A DNA stretch of 64,000 nucleotides, from NCBI GenBank assembly GCA_002433055.1, contig DJHJ01000025.1, forward strand, positions 38,949 to 102,948. The letters are read 5' to 3'. The first letter of the stretch is position 1, and the number at the start of each line of letters is the position of its first letter. The translations under genes and the position numbers were made by a program. A model generated the notes under the pieces. That model worked only from the letters and a program-made list of their open reading frames with translations, made no database searches and had not been told where the DNA came from. Positions 1 through 9,350 of the stretch are shown here, in pieces. This DNA comes from Acidobacteriia bacterium UBA6623 (GTDB lineage Bacteria; Acidobacteriota; Terriglobia; Bryobacterales; UBA6623).

Positions 1-2576
1 TGCGTGCATGGATAGACGGAGGGGCCTTATCCCGGGATGGTCTACCAGTACTGACCGAAAAGGATGCCATTCCAATATTTCAGATGCGCTGCGTCAACTG
101 CCACGGAAAGCGTCGTAGAGAGGGCGACCTCGATCTACGAACACTTGCGAGTGCTCTGAAAGGGGGAAAATCGGGCCCAGCTATTGTCCGCGGAAACCCT
201 GGAGAAAGCCTAGTTTTGCACCGCATCAAATCGGGCGAAATGCCCCCACCTGAGATGCTGTTCGAAAACCAGGTGCGCCCGCCGAGCAATGAGGAAGTAG
301 AAGTACTTCAGAGATGGATTGCTGAGGGTGCTCAAGATGATAACCCGCAGCAACAACCTCAGTTGACCAAAGTGAGCAAGGATGATCAAAGCTTCTGGGC
401 TTTTAAGGCACCAATACGCACCAAGCCACCGCCTGTGAAACACTCTGGCCGCGTCCACAATCCTATCGATCAATTCCTGTTAGCTGCGCTCGAAAAAAAA
501 GGGCTGACCTATTCACCTCGGGCTGACAGCCAGACTCTGGTGCGCCGTGCATATCTAGATTTAATTGGCATGCCACCGACCCCAGAAGAGATGGAAGCCT
601 TCATGGAAGAACCTACGGAAGAGGCTTATGGACACCTTATCGATCGACTTCTAGGGTCACGCCACTATGGGGAAAGGTGGGCGCAGGTCTGGCTTGATTT
701 AGCAGGATATGCCGACTCGGAAGGAATTATTGACGAGGATCGAGTGCGACCCCATGCCTGGCGATACCGTGATTACGTGATTCGTGCCTTAAACAGCGAC
801 CGAACCTACGACCAATTTCTGACTGAACAGCTTGCAGGGGACGAGTTGATACCAGCCGGGAAGCGTGACCAAGTCACATCGGAAATGATCGACATACTTG
901 CAGCTACTGGTTTCTTGCGAATGGCCCCGGACGGCACATATTCTCTACCAAATGGGTCACTAGCCGAGCGAATGACGGTGATTGCCGATGAAATTGAGGT
1001 GCTTGGCTCTTCCGTGTTGGGGCTGACCGTTGGTTGTGCACGGTGTCACGACCACAAGTACGACCCTATTTCGCAACATGACTACTACCGTTTTAGTGCG
1101 ATTCTACAGGCTGCTTTTGATCCGTACGACTGGATCAAGCCAACTGAACGACACTTGGAAGTTGCAACAGAACAGGACCGCCACGAGATTTCGGAGTTCA
1201 ATGCTCCAATTCAAATCGCGGTGCAAGAATTAGAGCGAGAGCTAGAGGAAAATAGAAAACCCTATAGAAAGCAGCTTTTTGAGAAACGTCTTGCGAAGCT
1301 ACCCCAAAATATTCAGGGCGATCTTCGCGATCTAATTTCGACACCAAAGGAAAAACGCAATGGGGTGCAGCAATATCTAGCAGAAAGCTTTCACGAATTT
1401 ATAGACATCAGCGATGAAGAACTAACCACGGCATTTCCTGAATTCAAGACCAAGTACGACGAAATTAAACAGTCTTTAGAGGACAAGAAAAAAAAGTTAC
1501 GCCCAACCCCAAGAATTCGAGCCCTGTATGACATGGGGGGAGAGCCGTCACCCACATACTTATTGGTTCGAGGGGAAGCTCAATCGATCGGCCATCGAGT
1601 GTACCCCGGCGTTCCGGAGGTCCTAACGGCAGGACTCAAACCGTACGGCCAGCTACATCCTGGAAAAACCGGCGAAACTAGCGGAAACCGTTTAGCCCTT
1701 GCTCGGTGGCTGACACAACCCAATCACCCGCTTACCTCAAGAGTTATGGTTAATAGACTTTGGATGAACCATTTTGGGCACGGGTTGGTATCTACACCAG
1801 CCAATTTTGGACGTACGGGCACACCACCTTCTCATCCGCAACTGCTCGATTGGCTGGCAACTGAGTTTGTTCGAACGGGCTGGAGCATCAAAGCAATGCA
1901 CCGCCTCATGATGACGTCAGAAGCATATCAACAGAGCTCGCAGCCTGATGAGATGACAGTAAAGGGTGATCCCGGCAACATTCTGTTTTCTCGCATGCCG
2001 TTGCAACGCATGAGTGCAGAAGTCCTGCACGACTCAATTTTGCGTGTTGTCGGACGACTTGATGACACGTCATTTGGGGAACCTGTACCAGTCGAAAAGC
2101 ATTCAAACGGAGAAATTCTTCCGAAGGCTTCGGAACAGGGTCGCAGACGTGCGATCTATGTTCTTAAGAGACGGCGTACACCATTGACGCTCCTCGATGT
2201 TTTTGATTTGCCGCGGCTTTCACCCAATTGCACTGAACGGACAGTTTCTAACGTTGCCCCACAGGCTTTGCAATTGTTGAATAGTGAGAAACTCATCGAA
2301 GATGCCCGCTTCCTTGCTGCGCGACTTATCGATGAATACCCACACGAACCCGAGAAGCAACTTCGATCACTATACCAACGTGTTCTATCACGAACACCTA
2401 CTGAAAAGGAAGCCAAAAGCTTTGAGAAGGATTTGTCACTGCTAGCGTTGAACTGGCGGTCATATTTGGAAGAGAAGCGCTTCGATGCACCGAGGAACGC
2501 AACCGCGCAATGGTACGCTTTGGGATCGCTTGCTCATACATTACTGAACTCTGCTGAATTTATATACATCGACTGA
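1..2576 (+). CDS. PSCyt2/PSD1 family cytochrome c protein, 5'-truncated by window edge
   Basis: This is a large exported haem protein of the kind found in Planctomycetes, Verrucomicrobia and Acidobacteria; the biochemical role of the family is unsettled. The frame is open from base 3. The residues before the first ATG (base 84) read RAWIDGG and then TEKDAIPIFQ, which match the end of the first cytochrome module and the start of the second module in the next gene. The ATG at 84 is therefore internal and the real start lies upstream of the window. Visible parts, in order: a cytochrome module with CVNCH, a PSCyt2 (DUF1549) region with a second haem-type motif CARCH followed by DHKYDP, a charged helical linker, and a C-terminal PSD1 (DUF1553) region. 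It ends NSAEFIYID, almost identical to the end of its downstream paralogue, 17 bp away. About 857 residues are visible. Confidence 0.88.
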   Translation, partial: RAWIDGGALSRDGLPVLTEKDAIPIFQMRCVNCHGKRRREGDLDLRTLASALKGGKSGPAIVRGNPGESLVLHRIKSGEMPPPEMLFENQVRPPSNEEVEVLQRWIAEGAQDDNPQQQPQLTKVSKDDQSFWAFKAPIRTKPPPVKHSGRVHNPIDQFLLAALEKKGLTYSPRADSQTLVRRAYLDLIGMPPTPEEMEAFMEEPTEEAYGHLIDRLLGSRHYGERWAQVWLDLAGYADSEGIIDEDRVRPHAWRYRDYVIRALNSDRTYDQFLTEQLAGDELIPAGKRDQVTSEMIDILAATGFLRMAPDGTYSLPNGSLAERMTVIADEIEVLGSSVLGLTVGCARCHDHKYDPISQHDYYRFSAILQAAFDPYDWIKPTERHLEVATEQDRHEISEFNAPIQIAVQELERELEENRKPYRKQLFEKRLAKLPQNIQGDLRDLISTPKEKRNGVQQYLAESFHEFIDISDEELTTAFPEFKTKYDEIKQSLEDKKKKLRPTPRIRALYDMGGEPSPTYLLVRGEAQSIGHRVYPGVPEVLTAGLKPYGQLHPGKTGETSGNRLALARWLTQPNHPLTSRVMVNRLWMNHFGHGLVSTPANFGRTGTPPSHPQLLDWLATEFVRTGWSIKAMHRLMMTSEAYQQSSQPDEMTVKGDPGNILFSRMPLQRMSAEVLHDSILRVVGRLDDTSFGEPVPVEKHSNGEILPKASEQGRRRAIYVLKRRRTPLTLLDVFDLPRLSPNCTERTVSNVAPQALQLLNSEKLIEDARFLAARLIDEYPHEPEKQLRSLYQRVLSRTPTEKEAKSFEKDLSLLALNWRSYLEEKRFDAPRNATAQWYALGSLAHTLLNSAEFIYID

Positions 2577-2593
2577 TTTCTGGGGAGGGTCCG

Positions 2594-5542
2594 ATGAGAA
2601 CCTTCTCGTACCAGGTAAACTGGTGGGCTATGACATCAAGACACTTCGACGGCTTATTTGGTGTTGTATTGTTGGCGTTATTAGCTTTGCCAACGGACTT
2701 GGCCGCTGCCTCGGACTTTGAGAACGATGTACTCCCAGTTTTTGTCGAAAGATGCATAGTTTGCCATGGTGCCAGCTCACCTCAAAAAGGACTTGACCTA
2801 CGAACGGTGTCGTCCATACGCAAAGGTAGTGAATCAGGGGCGGTGATCGAAGTCAGTCGCCCTGAAGAAAGCTTGCTGCTTACAAAAATTGCTACGGGCT
2901 CTATGCCTCCGGGCGAGATGAAGCTAGAACCCCAAGAGATAGAATCCATTCGGCAATGGATCGCAAACATTGAAACTTCAACCACTGACGGGGTGGCTCA
3001 CAGCAAACGACAGATTACTGAGCGTGATGTGTTGCCTATTATCCAAGCCGGCTGCTTAGCCTGTCACGGCAAGAGAAAACAGGAGGCAGAATTAGATCTT
3101 CGCACGCGTGCCAGCATGTTGGCTGGGGGAAAATCTGGACCGGCTATAGTACTCGGTAGACCGGCAGAAAGTCTCCTCATAGAGAGACTCGAAGCACGGG
3201 AGATGCCTCCGCTTAAAAAGATGCACGAAGCCTCCGTTAAGTCGCCAACCGTGGCAGAGGTTGCTGTCCTTAAGCAATGGATCAAGGCTGGAGCCCCCCC
3301 AATGCCGATCAAGACGACCACAACCGACTTTCCGATTTCTCAGCAAGAGCGCAACCATTGGTCTTTTTTGCCGCCACAACGACCAACAGTTCCTGAAGTC
3401 AGAGACCAACACCTAGTACGTAATGAAATCGATGCTTTTCTGCTGGGCAAGCTCGAAAAAAAGGGACTTACTTACTCTCCCTCTGCGGATAAACTTAAAC
3501 TCCTGCGGCGGCTTTACCTTGATGTGACAGGAACCCCCCCCACTCCTCAGGAAATCGAAGCGTTTTTGCGTGATGAGAGCTCAGACGCCTATGATCGCGA
3601 GGTGGATCGTTTGCTCGCTTCACCAGCATACGGTGAAAGATGGGCACGACATTGGCTAGATTTAGCTGGTTATTCGGACTCGCGTGGGATTGGGTTTGAA
3701 GATAAGATTCGGCCCCACGCCTGGCGATTTAGAGATTATGTCATACGGTCACTAAATGAAGATAAACCCTACCAGCAATTTTTAACCGAACAACTTGCTG
3801 GTGATGAACAAACCGACTACACAAAAGAACCGGTTACGCAGCAACTAATAGATCGATTGGCTGCCACAGGGTTTTTGCGGACAACACCTGACAGCACCTA
3901 TGAACCCGAGTTCGCATATATTCCCGAGCGGATGACCGTTATCGCAAACACCGTCCAGGTGGTTAGTTCGGCGGTTATGGGACTAACGATGGGTTGTGCC
4001 CGTTGCCATGATCACAAATATGACCCTATTTCACAGAGTGATTATTATCGATTTGCGGCGATTTTCCAGACTGCCTATGACCCCTACGACTGGCGTGTAC
4101 CGAAAGAACGACTTCTTGATATCGCATTGGATGAGGAAAAAGCCGCCGCCGCAACGCACAATTCACCAATTGAGAAAGAAATAAGCCTTCTGGAAGAATC
4201 AATTAAACAGATTGAAAAGCCTTACCGTGACAGATTGTTGATGCAGAGGATCGAGTCTCTTCCCATGCCAGAGCGCGTGAAACTCAAGGAGCTTGTCAAC
4301 GCTTCGGAAGATGAACGGACTCTAGAACAGAAGGAGTTGGCACACAAATACCAAGACGAATTTGACATCACAAGAGTTGCACTTACTCAGGCATTTGACG
4401 AGCTGAGAGATGCGGTCAGGCCGCTTATCGAGGAACTCAACAATAAGATTGCGTCACGGAAAGCCAAGCCAGCAATTCGAGCACTGGTTGATATGGGTGG
4501 TATGCCGTCAGCCCATTACCTATTAAATCGTGGTGAACCGTTGGCCCCACTTGAGCAGGTTGAACCTGGAGTGCCGGCCCTGTTCGCAGGTGTGCTGGAT
4601 TCGTACAGAGTTCAAAAGCCCTGGGCAGGAGCATCTACAAGTGGACGTCGACTTGCACTAGCCCACTGGCTGACGCAACCCAATCATCCTCTGACTTGGA
4701 GAGTTATCATCAATCAGATATGGACTCGTCGTTTCGGCCTTGGACTAGTGATGAACCCATCTAACTTTGGTAAGTTGACTCCAGCCCCTCCTCACATCCA
4801 ACTGCTCGATTGGTTGGCAGTCGAATTGGTTGAAAACGGCGGCCAATTGAAACACATCCATCGCTTGATGCTCACCTCGACAGCATATCGGCAATCTTCT
4901 GCTCGGCGATCCAGACTAATGCTGCTAGACCCGGAAAATGTTCTGTTTGGGCGTATGTTGCTAAGACGCATGGACGCCGAACAGCTCTATGATTCACTTC
5001 TCAAGGTGACCGAGCGGCTAAATCCAGAAGCCTTTGGCCTTCCCGAGCATGTTGGACTCAACGAAAGCAATGAAGTTGTTGCGCAAGGCACCGACAATAG
5101 CTTTCGGCGTAGCATCTATGTCCTGCAGCGACGCACTTCACGGGTCACTCTGATGGATGCCTACGATCTGCCTCATATGACTCCAAATTGTTTGGAGCGT
5201 CGTGAATCAACCGTATCAACACAGGCACTTCACATGATGAACGGTGAGCCTGTGTGGAACCATGCAAAACACCTAGCCGGACGTATTATTGACAGAGTAG
5301 GACCAGCATCAAATGTGACACACCAGATCAGAGCGGCATTTCTGAGTGTTCTGTCCAGACATCCAACCGACACCGAGGTAGAGCGGTCAGCAAAAACGAT
5401 AGCTGAACTGAGAAGGCACTGGCCCGCACGACTGGCAGGTGATGGTTCATTCGCACCAAGGGAATGGGCTGCTCGGTGGCTTTCACTTGCCGGCTTTGTT
5501 CACACCTTGCTGAATTCTGCGGAATTTGTATACATTGATTGA
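2594..5542 (+). CDS. PSCyt2/PSD1 family protein with two N-terminal cytochrome c modules
   Basis: A 982-residue exported protein, a full-length tandem paralogue of the preceding gene. A hydrophobic segment at about residues 20-39, ending in an Ala-rich site, looks like a signal peptide. Haem motifs are CIVCH (residues 54-58), CLACH (154-158) and CARCH (468-472). The first two sit in PSCyt1-type cytochrome modules, each followed by an MPP motif; the third sits in the PSCyt2 (DUF1549) domain. The PSD1 (DUF1553) domain fills the C-terminal third. The ATG at 2594 has a GGGAGGG ribosome site a few bases upstream. A second ATG at 2630 would also keep the signal peptide. It is followed after 7 bp by a DUF1501 gene, the usual partner of this family. 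The function is unknown; an electron-transfer or degradative role at the cell surface is often suggested. Confidence 0.9.
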   Translation: MRTFSYQVNWWAMTSRHFDGLFGVVLLALLALPTDLAAASDFENDVLPVFVERCIVCHGASSPQKGLDLRTVSSIRKGSESGAVIEVSRPEESLLLTKIATGSMPPGEMKLEPQEIESIRQWIANIETSTTDGVAHSKRQITERDVLPIIQAGCLACHGKRKQEAELDLRTRASMLAGGKSGPAIVLGRPAESLLIERLEAREMPPLKKMHEASVKSPTVAEVAVLKQWIKAGAPPMPIKTTTTDFPISQQERNHWSFLPPQRPTVPEVRDQHLVRNEIDAFLLGKLEKKGLTYSPSADKLKLLRRLYLDVTGTPPTPQEIEAFLRDESSDAYDREVDRLLASPAYGERWARHWLDLAGYSDSRGIGFEDKIRPHAWRFRDYVIRSLNEDKPYQQFLTEQLAGDEQTDYTKEPVTQQLIDRLAATGFLRTTPDSTYEPEFAYIPERMTVIANTVQVVSSAVMGLTMGCARCHDHKYDPISQSDYYRFAAIFQTAYDPYDWRVPKERLLDIALDEEKAAAATHNSPIEKEISLLEESIKQIEKPYRDRLLMQRIESLPMPERVKLKELVNASEDERTLEQKELAHKYQDEFDITRVALTQAFDELRDAVRPLIEELNNKIASRKAKPAIRALVDMGGMPSAHYLLNRGEPLAPLEQVEPGVPALFAGVLDSYRVQKPWAGASTSGRRLALAHWLTQPNHPLTWRVIINQIWTRRFGLGLVMNPSNFGKLTPAPPHIQLLDWLAVELVENGGQLKHIHRLMLTSTAYRQSSARRSRLMLLDPENVLFGRMLLRRMDAEQLYDSLLKVTERLNPEAFGLPEHVGLNESNEVVAQGTDNSFRRSIYVLQRRTSRVTLMDAYDLPHMTPNCLERRESTVSTQALHMMNGEPVWNHAKHLAGRIIDRVGPASNVTHQIRAAFLSVLSRHPTDTEVERSAKTIAELRRHWPARLAGDGSFAPREWAARWLSLAGFVHTLLNSAEFVYID

Positions 5543-5549
5543 GTCTCCT

Positions 5550-7010
5550 ATGCAACGACCTGGGCAACCATATTTCTCATCCCGGCGGGACTTCTTTCAT
5601 CGTATTGTGGATGGACTCCAGGGCGCGGCTTTAGCGTCACTACTGGGAGCAGATCTTTATGGTTCTGACCTCGTTCAGCCGGGGCGTCACGACTCTCGAA
5701 TCTACGATTTGTCTCCTAAAAAACCTCACTTTGAACCCAAAGCGAAAGCCGTGGTCCAGTTGTTTATGAACGGTGGTCCCAGCCAGATCGACATGTTCGA
5801 CCCAAAGCCGGCCCTTCAAAAGTATGCCGGGACGATTCCAGCGCGTGATCTACTGACAGATATTTTATTTTCCAAAGAGGTCGGTGGTGTGATGCCATCC
5901 TCGTTTCGTTTTGCGAAGTATGGAAACTCAGGGATGGATTTTTCCGAACTTGTGCCACATATGGCTGAATGTGCGGATGATATTGCGATGATTCGCTCTA
6001 TGCATACGAATCACATAAATCATGAACCAGCGATCTTCACCATGCAGGGAGGACGCATTGCTTCTGATCGGCCTGCTCTCGGAGCTTGGGTTGTCTATGG
6101 GTTGGGAAGCGAGAATCAAAATCTGCCTGCCTACGTAGTGCTGGATGACCCCAAAGGTTTACCAGTAAATGGAATTCAAAATTGGCAGTCGGCGTACCTT
6201 CCTCCTGTCTATCAAGGAACACGTTTTCGTTCGGAAGGACCGCCGGTTGTTAACATCAACCCCCACTCAGAATTACCAAAACAGGTGCTCGAAGCACAGC
6301 GCAATTTGCTTCGTTGGCTGGATGACCGGCATCGTGGCAAACGCCCCAATGAACCTAATCTAAATGCCCGCATTTCAGGCTACGAACTCGCAGCAAGGAT
6401 GCAGACAGCTGCAACCGATGCTCTTGATTTGTCCTCGGAGAGTGAAGCGACAAAGGAAATGTATGGCATGAATGATCCGGTCAGTCGTTCTTTTGGAACA
6501 CGCTGCTTGATGGCTCGCCGTTTGGTTGAACGAGGTGTGCGGTTTGTACAAATTTACATTGAGGATCAGATTTGGGATAACCACTTCCAAATTGACAAAG
6601 AATTACGTTACTGCTGTGGCAAAACAGACAAGCCGAGCGCAGCACTAGTAAAAGATCTCAAGCGAACTGGCCTTCTCGATGAGACGCTTGTAATTTGGGG
6701 AGGTGAATTTGGCCGCCTACCAATTGCCCAAACCATTGGTGACCCTGCAACCGCTGGACGTGACCATTCACCCAGTGGTTTTTGCTTGTGGATGGCAGGT
6801 GGCGGCGTTAGAGGTGGTACAGTTCATGGAGCGACTGATGAGATTGGTCACAAGGCAGTCGAAGATCGGGTGAGCGTGCATGATTTTCATGCGACGATTC
6901 TGCATTTGCTTGGCATGCATGACCGGGACCTTACCTTCTCCCGACACGGCCTCGACGAACGATTGACTGATCAGTTTCCAGCACGGGTAGTTTCGGAGAT
7001 TCTTTCGTAA
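5550..7010 (+). CDS. DUF1501 family protein with twin-arginine signal
   Basis: A sulfatase/alkaline-phosphatase-fold protein of the DUF1501 family, 486 residues from the chosen start. An in-frame ATG at 5526 overlaps the upstream gene, but the ATG at 5550 places the twin-arginine motif SSRRDFF at residues 10-16, right for a Tat signal ahead of the hydrophobic stretch GAALASLLGADL. Family hallmarks visible are the early LFMNGGPSQIDMFDPKP segment, MHTNHINHEP, VIWGGEFGRLP and GRDHSPSGF. The gene directly follows the PSD1 gene and is almost certainly co-transcribed with it. DUF1501 and PSD1 proteins occur as pairs in many genomes, which suggests one exported system, though the substrate is not known. 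It converges on the cvpA-like gene with a 19-bp gap and no obvious terminator. Confidence 0.9.
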   Translation: MQRPGQPYFSSRRDFFHRIVDGLQGAALASLLGADLYGSDLVQPGRHDSRIYDLSPKKPHFEPKAKAVVQLFMNGGPSQIDMFDPKPALQKYAGTIPARDLLTDILFSKEVGGVMPSSFRFAKYGNSGMDFSELVPHMAECADDIAMIRSMHTNHINHEPAIFTMQGGRIASDRPALGAWVVYGLGSENQNLPAYVVLDDPKGLPVNGIQNWQSAYLPPVYQGTRFRSEGPPVVNINPHSELPKQVLEAQRNLLRWLDDRHRGKRPNEPNLNARISGYELAARMQTAATDALDLSSESEATKEMYGMNDPVSRSFGTRCLMARRLVERGVRFVQIYIEDQIWDNHFQIDKELRYCCGKTDKPSAALVKDLKRTGLLDETLVIWGGEFGRLPIAQTIGDPATAGRDHSPSGFCLWMAGGGVRGGTVHGATDEIGHKAVEDRVSVHDFHATILHLLGMHDRDLTFSRHGLDERLTDQFPARVVSEILS

Positions 7011-7029
7011 TAAAGTTCCAGCACTGCAG

Positions 7030-7584
7030 CTATTCATCAACTGTGGATTTCGAGGTGCTGTGATTCCATGAAGCGCGAACTCGCTCAAAACCAGCAGAAA
7101 AATTTTCCCCTATAGATTTGGGAGCCAGATCGGCGACCAACTTGGCAACGTTTAATACGAATGGACTGAACCGAGAGCCACTGAGTTGCTCTTCTGATGA
7201 TGTAAAGGGTGCAAAAGAAACCAACCCCAATATGAAAACTGCATTGATCATCAGGGCTCGAAGGAACCCAAATACTACTCCCAGCATGCGGTCGAACCAA
7301 CGCATTCCAGTCCAACCCATCAACTTACCGAATGTCCAAGATAGAATGGCACCAGCCACCAAGGAGCCGACCAGAAAAAACATGAAGGCAACAAATTCGG
7401 ACAACTGACGATTGGCTATGTAGGGCTCAAGGAAATTGGATAGTGTTCCGTAGTACCAAAAGCCTCCAATGATACCCAGTGTTAGGGCTATCAATCGTAT
7501 TACCTCGTGGCTGAAGCCGTTGCGAAAAGCAGCCACCATTGAGACTACAAACACCGCACTCACTAAGATGTCTAGCCAGTTCAT
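7030..7584 (-). CDS. CvpA family inner-membrane protein
   Basis: A 184-residue membrane protein with four hydrophobic segments in the first 125 residues, starting MNWLDILVSAVFVVSM. The spacing and the second-segment motif RNGFSHEVIRL match the CvpA family (named from colicin V production in E. coli). The C-terminal about 60 residues are hydrophilic and probably cytoplasmic. Family members are linked to envelope stress and bile resistance in enterobacteria, but the molecular function is unresolved. It is a single gene on the minus strand, divergent from the antiporter gene across a 197-bp intergenic region in which no clear regulatory site stands out. Confidence 0.8.
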   Translation of the reverse strand: MNWLDILVSAVFVVSMVAAFRNGFSHEVIRLIALTLGIIGGFWYYGTLSNFLEPYIANRQLSEFVAFMFFLVGSLVAGAILSWTFGKLMGWTGMRWFDRMLGVVFGFLRALMINAVFILGLVSFAPFTSSEEQLSGSRFSPFVLNVAKLVADLAPKSIGENFSAGFERVRASWNHSTSKSTVDE

Positions 7585-7781
7585 AACACACGGAACCCAA
7601 CGCAGGTTGGTTTGAGTAACAGTCCTCGACCGGAGTATATAACAGGAGCCGGCTTGGATGTTATGCCCTAATTTTCTTTACCGCGAAACGCGCAAGGAGG
7701 ATAGAATCTAGAAAGCAGGGCCACAACGAACTCATTAGCCAGGCAGAAATTTTAATTTCATCGTATATTCTTGATTACCAA

Positions 7782-9350
7782 ATGCACCCCCACACTTTGA
7801 TTGAATTTCTTCTTTTGCTGCTTATTGCAGCCTCAGCCATTGCAATTGTCACGTCGCGGTTCAAAGTGCCGTATACAGTTTTTCTTGTTTTTGGAGGGAT
7901 TCTGATTGATCTCTTCCGAGTTCCAATTGTTGACAAGGTTGGCGGGGCAATGGGAAATCTACTAAGCCCAGATGTTATTTTCATGGTCTTTCTGCCAGGC
8001 CTACTTTTTGAAGCCGGGATCAACATTCACATCCGCCATCTCCGGGCGACCTTTGTCCCCATCTTGTTATTGGCTCTCGCTGGCGTTTTGGCCGCAGCAT
8101 TCATCGCTGCTTACATCGTGCACTGGGGTGTTGGTATTCCCCTACAAGCAGCTCTCGTTTTTGGTGTGTTGATTGCTGCAACGGACCCAATATCGGTACT
8201 GATGTTGTTCAAGGAAATTGGAGCTCCCAAACGACTCAGCGTTATTCTTGAGGGAGAAAGCCTCTTTAACGACGGAACAGCCGTCGTGGTATTCCAGATT
8301 TTGGTAGCAAGCGTCGCCGGAGGCACTCTGAGCCTAGGAGATGGGGTTGTAAGGTTTCTTGTAGTTGCGATTGGAGGAGGCCTGTTAGGCTTAGCCCTTG
8401 GGTATGTTACCAGCAAGTTGACCGAACGAATAGACGAACCAAGGGTTGAAATTATGCTGACCACAGTTCTCGCATATGGATCCTTTTTATTGGCAGAACA
8501 ACTGCATTTGTCAGGCGTGATTGCCACAGTTGGTGCGGGACTTATGATCGGCAACTTTGGGGCTGAAGCTGGTATGAGCCCCCGCACGCGAGTTGCACTA
8601 TGGAGCTTCTGGGAGTATTGGGGCTTTGTGATCAATTCAATTGTTTTTTTGATAATCGGCATTGAGGTCCATGTGTTTGATTTGATTGGTCATGGTGCAG
8701 CAATTGGCATCTCCGTTGCTGCAGTCCTTTTGGGGAGGATGGCAACCGTTTACTTGTTAATCCCACTAGGAAACCTTCTTTCTGAACCAATCTCGTGGGC
8801 CTGGCGACATGTACTGGTCTGGGGCGGAATTCATGGCAGTGTTTCTTTGGCTTTAGTATTAACACTGCCTGACGACTTCCCTGCTAGAGAGCTTGTGCTC
8901 AGTATGACGTTTGGAGTGGTGGCGTTTTCCATTATTATTCAAGGCCTGACCGTTAAACCGTTGATGCGCGGACTGGGAATCAGCATGGGTCAAGAAAATG
9001 AGTACGATCAAGTAAGAACGCAACGCATGGCTCTGACTGCTGGGTTAAAGGACCTAGAACAGCTTCATGAAGAGCATTTGATCTCTGGACCAGTTTTTGA
9101 AGAGCTGAGCGGAGAAGCTAAAAGTAGAATCCGAGAAATCCGTAAACAAGTTGAAAATCTTCACACTCATCACCCTGAATTAGTTGCGAAGGAAATGCAA
9201 GATGCTCGGAAACAGATGATTCTTTCAGAAAAAAGTTCGATTAAGAAAGCACTTGGTGAAGGATGGATCTCGCTACATACAGCAGAGGAAATGCTGACAA
9301 GAGCGGATAAGGCATTAGAAGATTCCGAGGACTCGGAAGCGACCGACTAA
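7782..9350 (+). CDS. CPA1-type Na+/H+ antiporter (NhaP/NHE-like)
   Basis: A 522-residue inner-membrane cation/proton exchanger. About twelve hydrophobic segments span residues 1-400. The segment AATDPISVL and the following LEGESLFNDGTAVV carry the TD and ND signatures of the CPA1 (NhaP/NHE) branch, whose Asp residues bind the exchanged cation. The last about 120 residues are charged and helical and form a cytoplasmic tail, as in NHE-type exchangers. The tail contains no recognisable TrkA or CNMP domain. The gene is convergent with a CPA2 antiporter, and its TAA stop directly abuts the stop codon of that gene. Na+ or K+ specificity cannot be told from sequence. Confidence 0.87.
   Translation: MHPHTLIEFLLLLLIAASAIAIVTSRFKVPYTVFLVFGGILIDLFRVPIVDKVGGAMGNLLSPDVIFMVFLPGLLFEAGINIHIRHLRATFVPILLLALAGVLAAAFIAAYIVHWGVGIPLQAALVFGVLIAATDPISVLMLFKEIGAPKRLSVILEGESLFNDGTAVVVFQILVASVAGGTLSLGDGVVRFLVVAIGGGLLGLALGYVTSKLTERIDEPRVEIMLTTVLAYGSFLLAEQLHLSGVIATVGAGLMIGNFGAEAGMSPRTRVALWSFWEYWGFVINSIVFLIIGIEVHVFDLIGHGAAIGISVAAVLLGRMATVYLLIPLGNLLSEPISWAWRHVLVWGGIHGSVSLALVLTLPDDFPARELVLSMTFGVVAFSIIIQGLTVKPLMRGLGISMGQENEYDQVRTQRMALTAGLKDLEQLHEEHLISGPVFEELSGEAKSRIREIRKQVENLHTHHPELVAKEMQDARKQMILSEKSSIKKALGEGWISLHTAEEMLTRADKALEDSEDSEATD

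Noticed and set aside
84..86. ATG at base 84 as the start of the first PSD1 gene
   Set aside because: The frame is open upstream to base 3 and the upstream residues align with the paralogue, so this Met is internal.
5526..5528. ATG at 5526 as the start of the DUF1501 gene
   Set aside because: It overlaps the upstream gene, and its first residues are a frame-shifted reading of the PSD1 C-terminus. The ATG at 5550 places the twin-arginine motif correctly.
1..5542. The tandem PSD1 genes as an assembly artefact
   Set aside because: The copies differ clearly at the protein level along their whole length, so they are real diverged paralogues and not a collapsed or duplicated read region.
8111..8662. 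A 183-codon minus-strand frame inside the CPA1 antiporter gene
   Set aside because: It lies fully antisense to a gene with clear family motifs, and its Thr/Pro/Ile-rich sequence is typical of a reverse-strand shadow.
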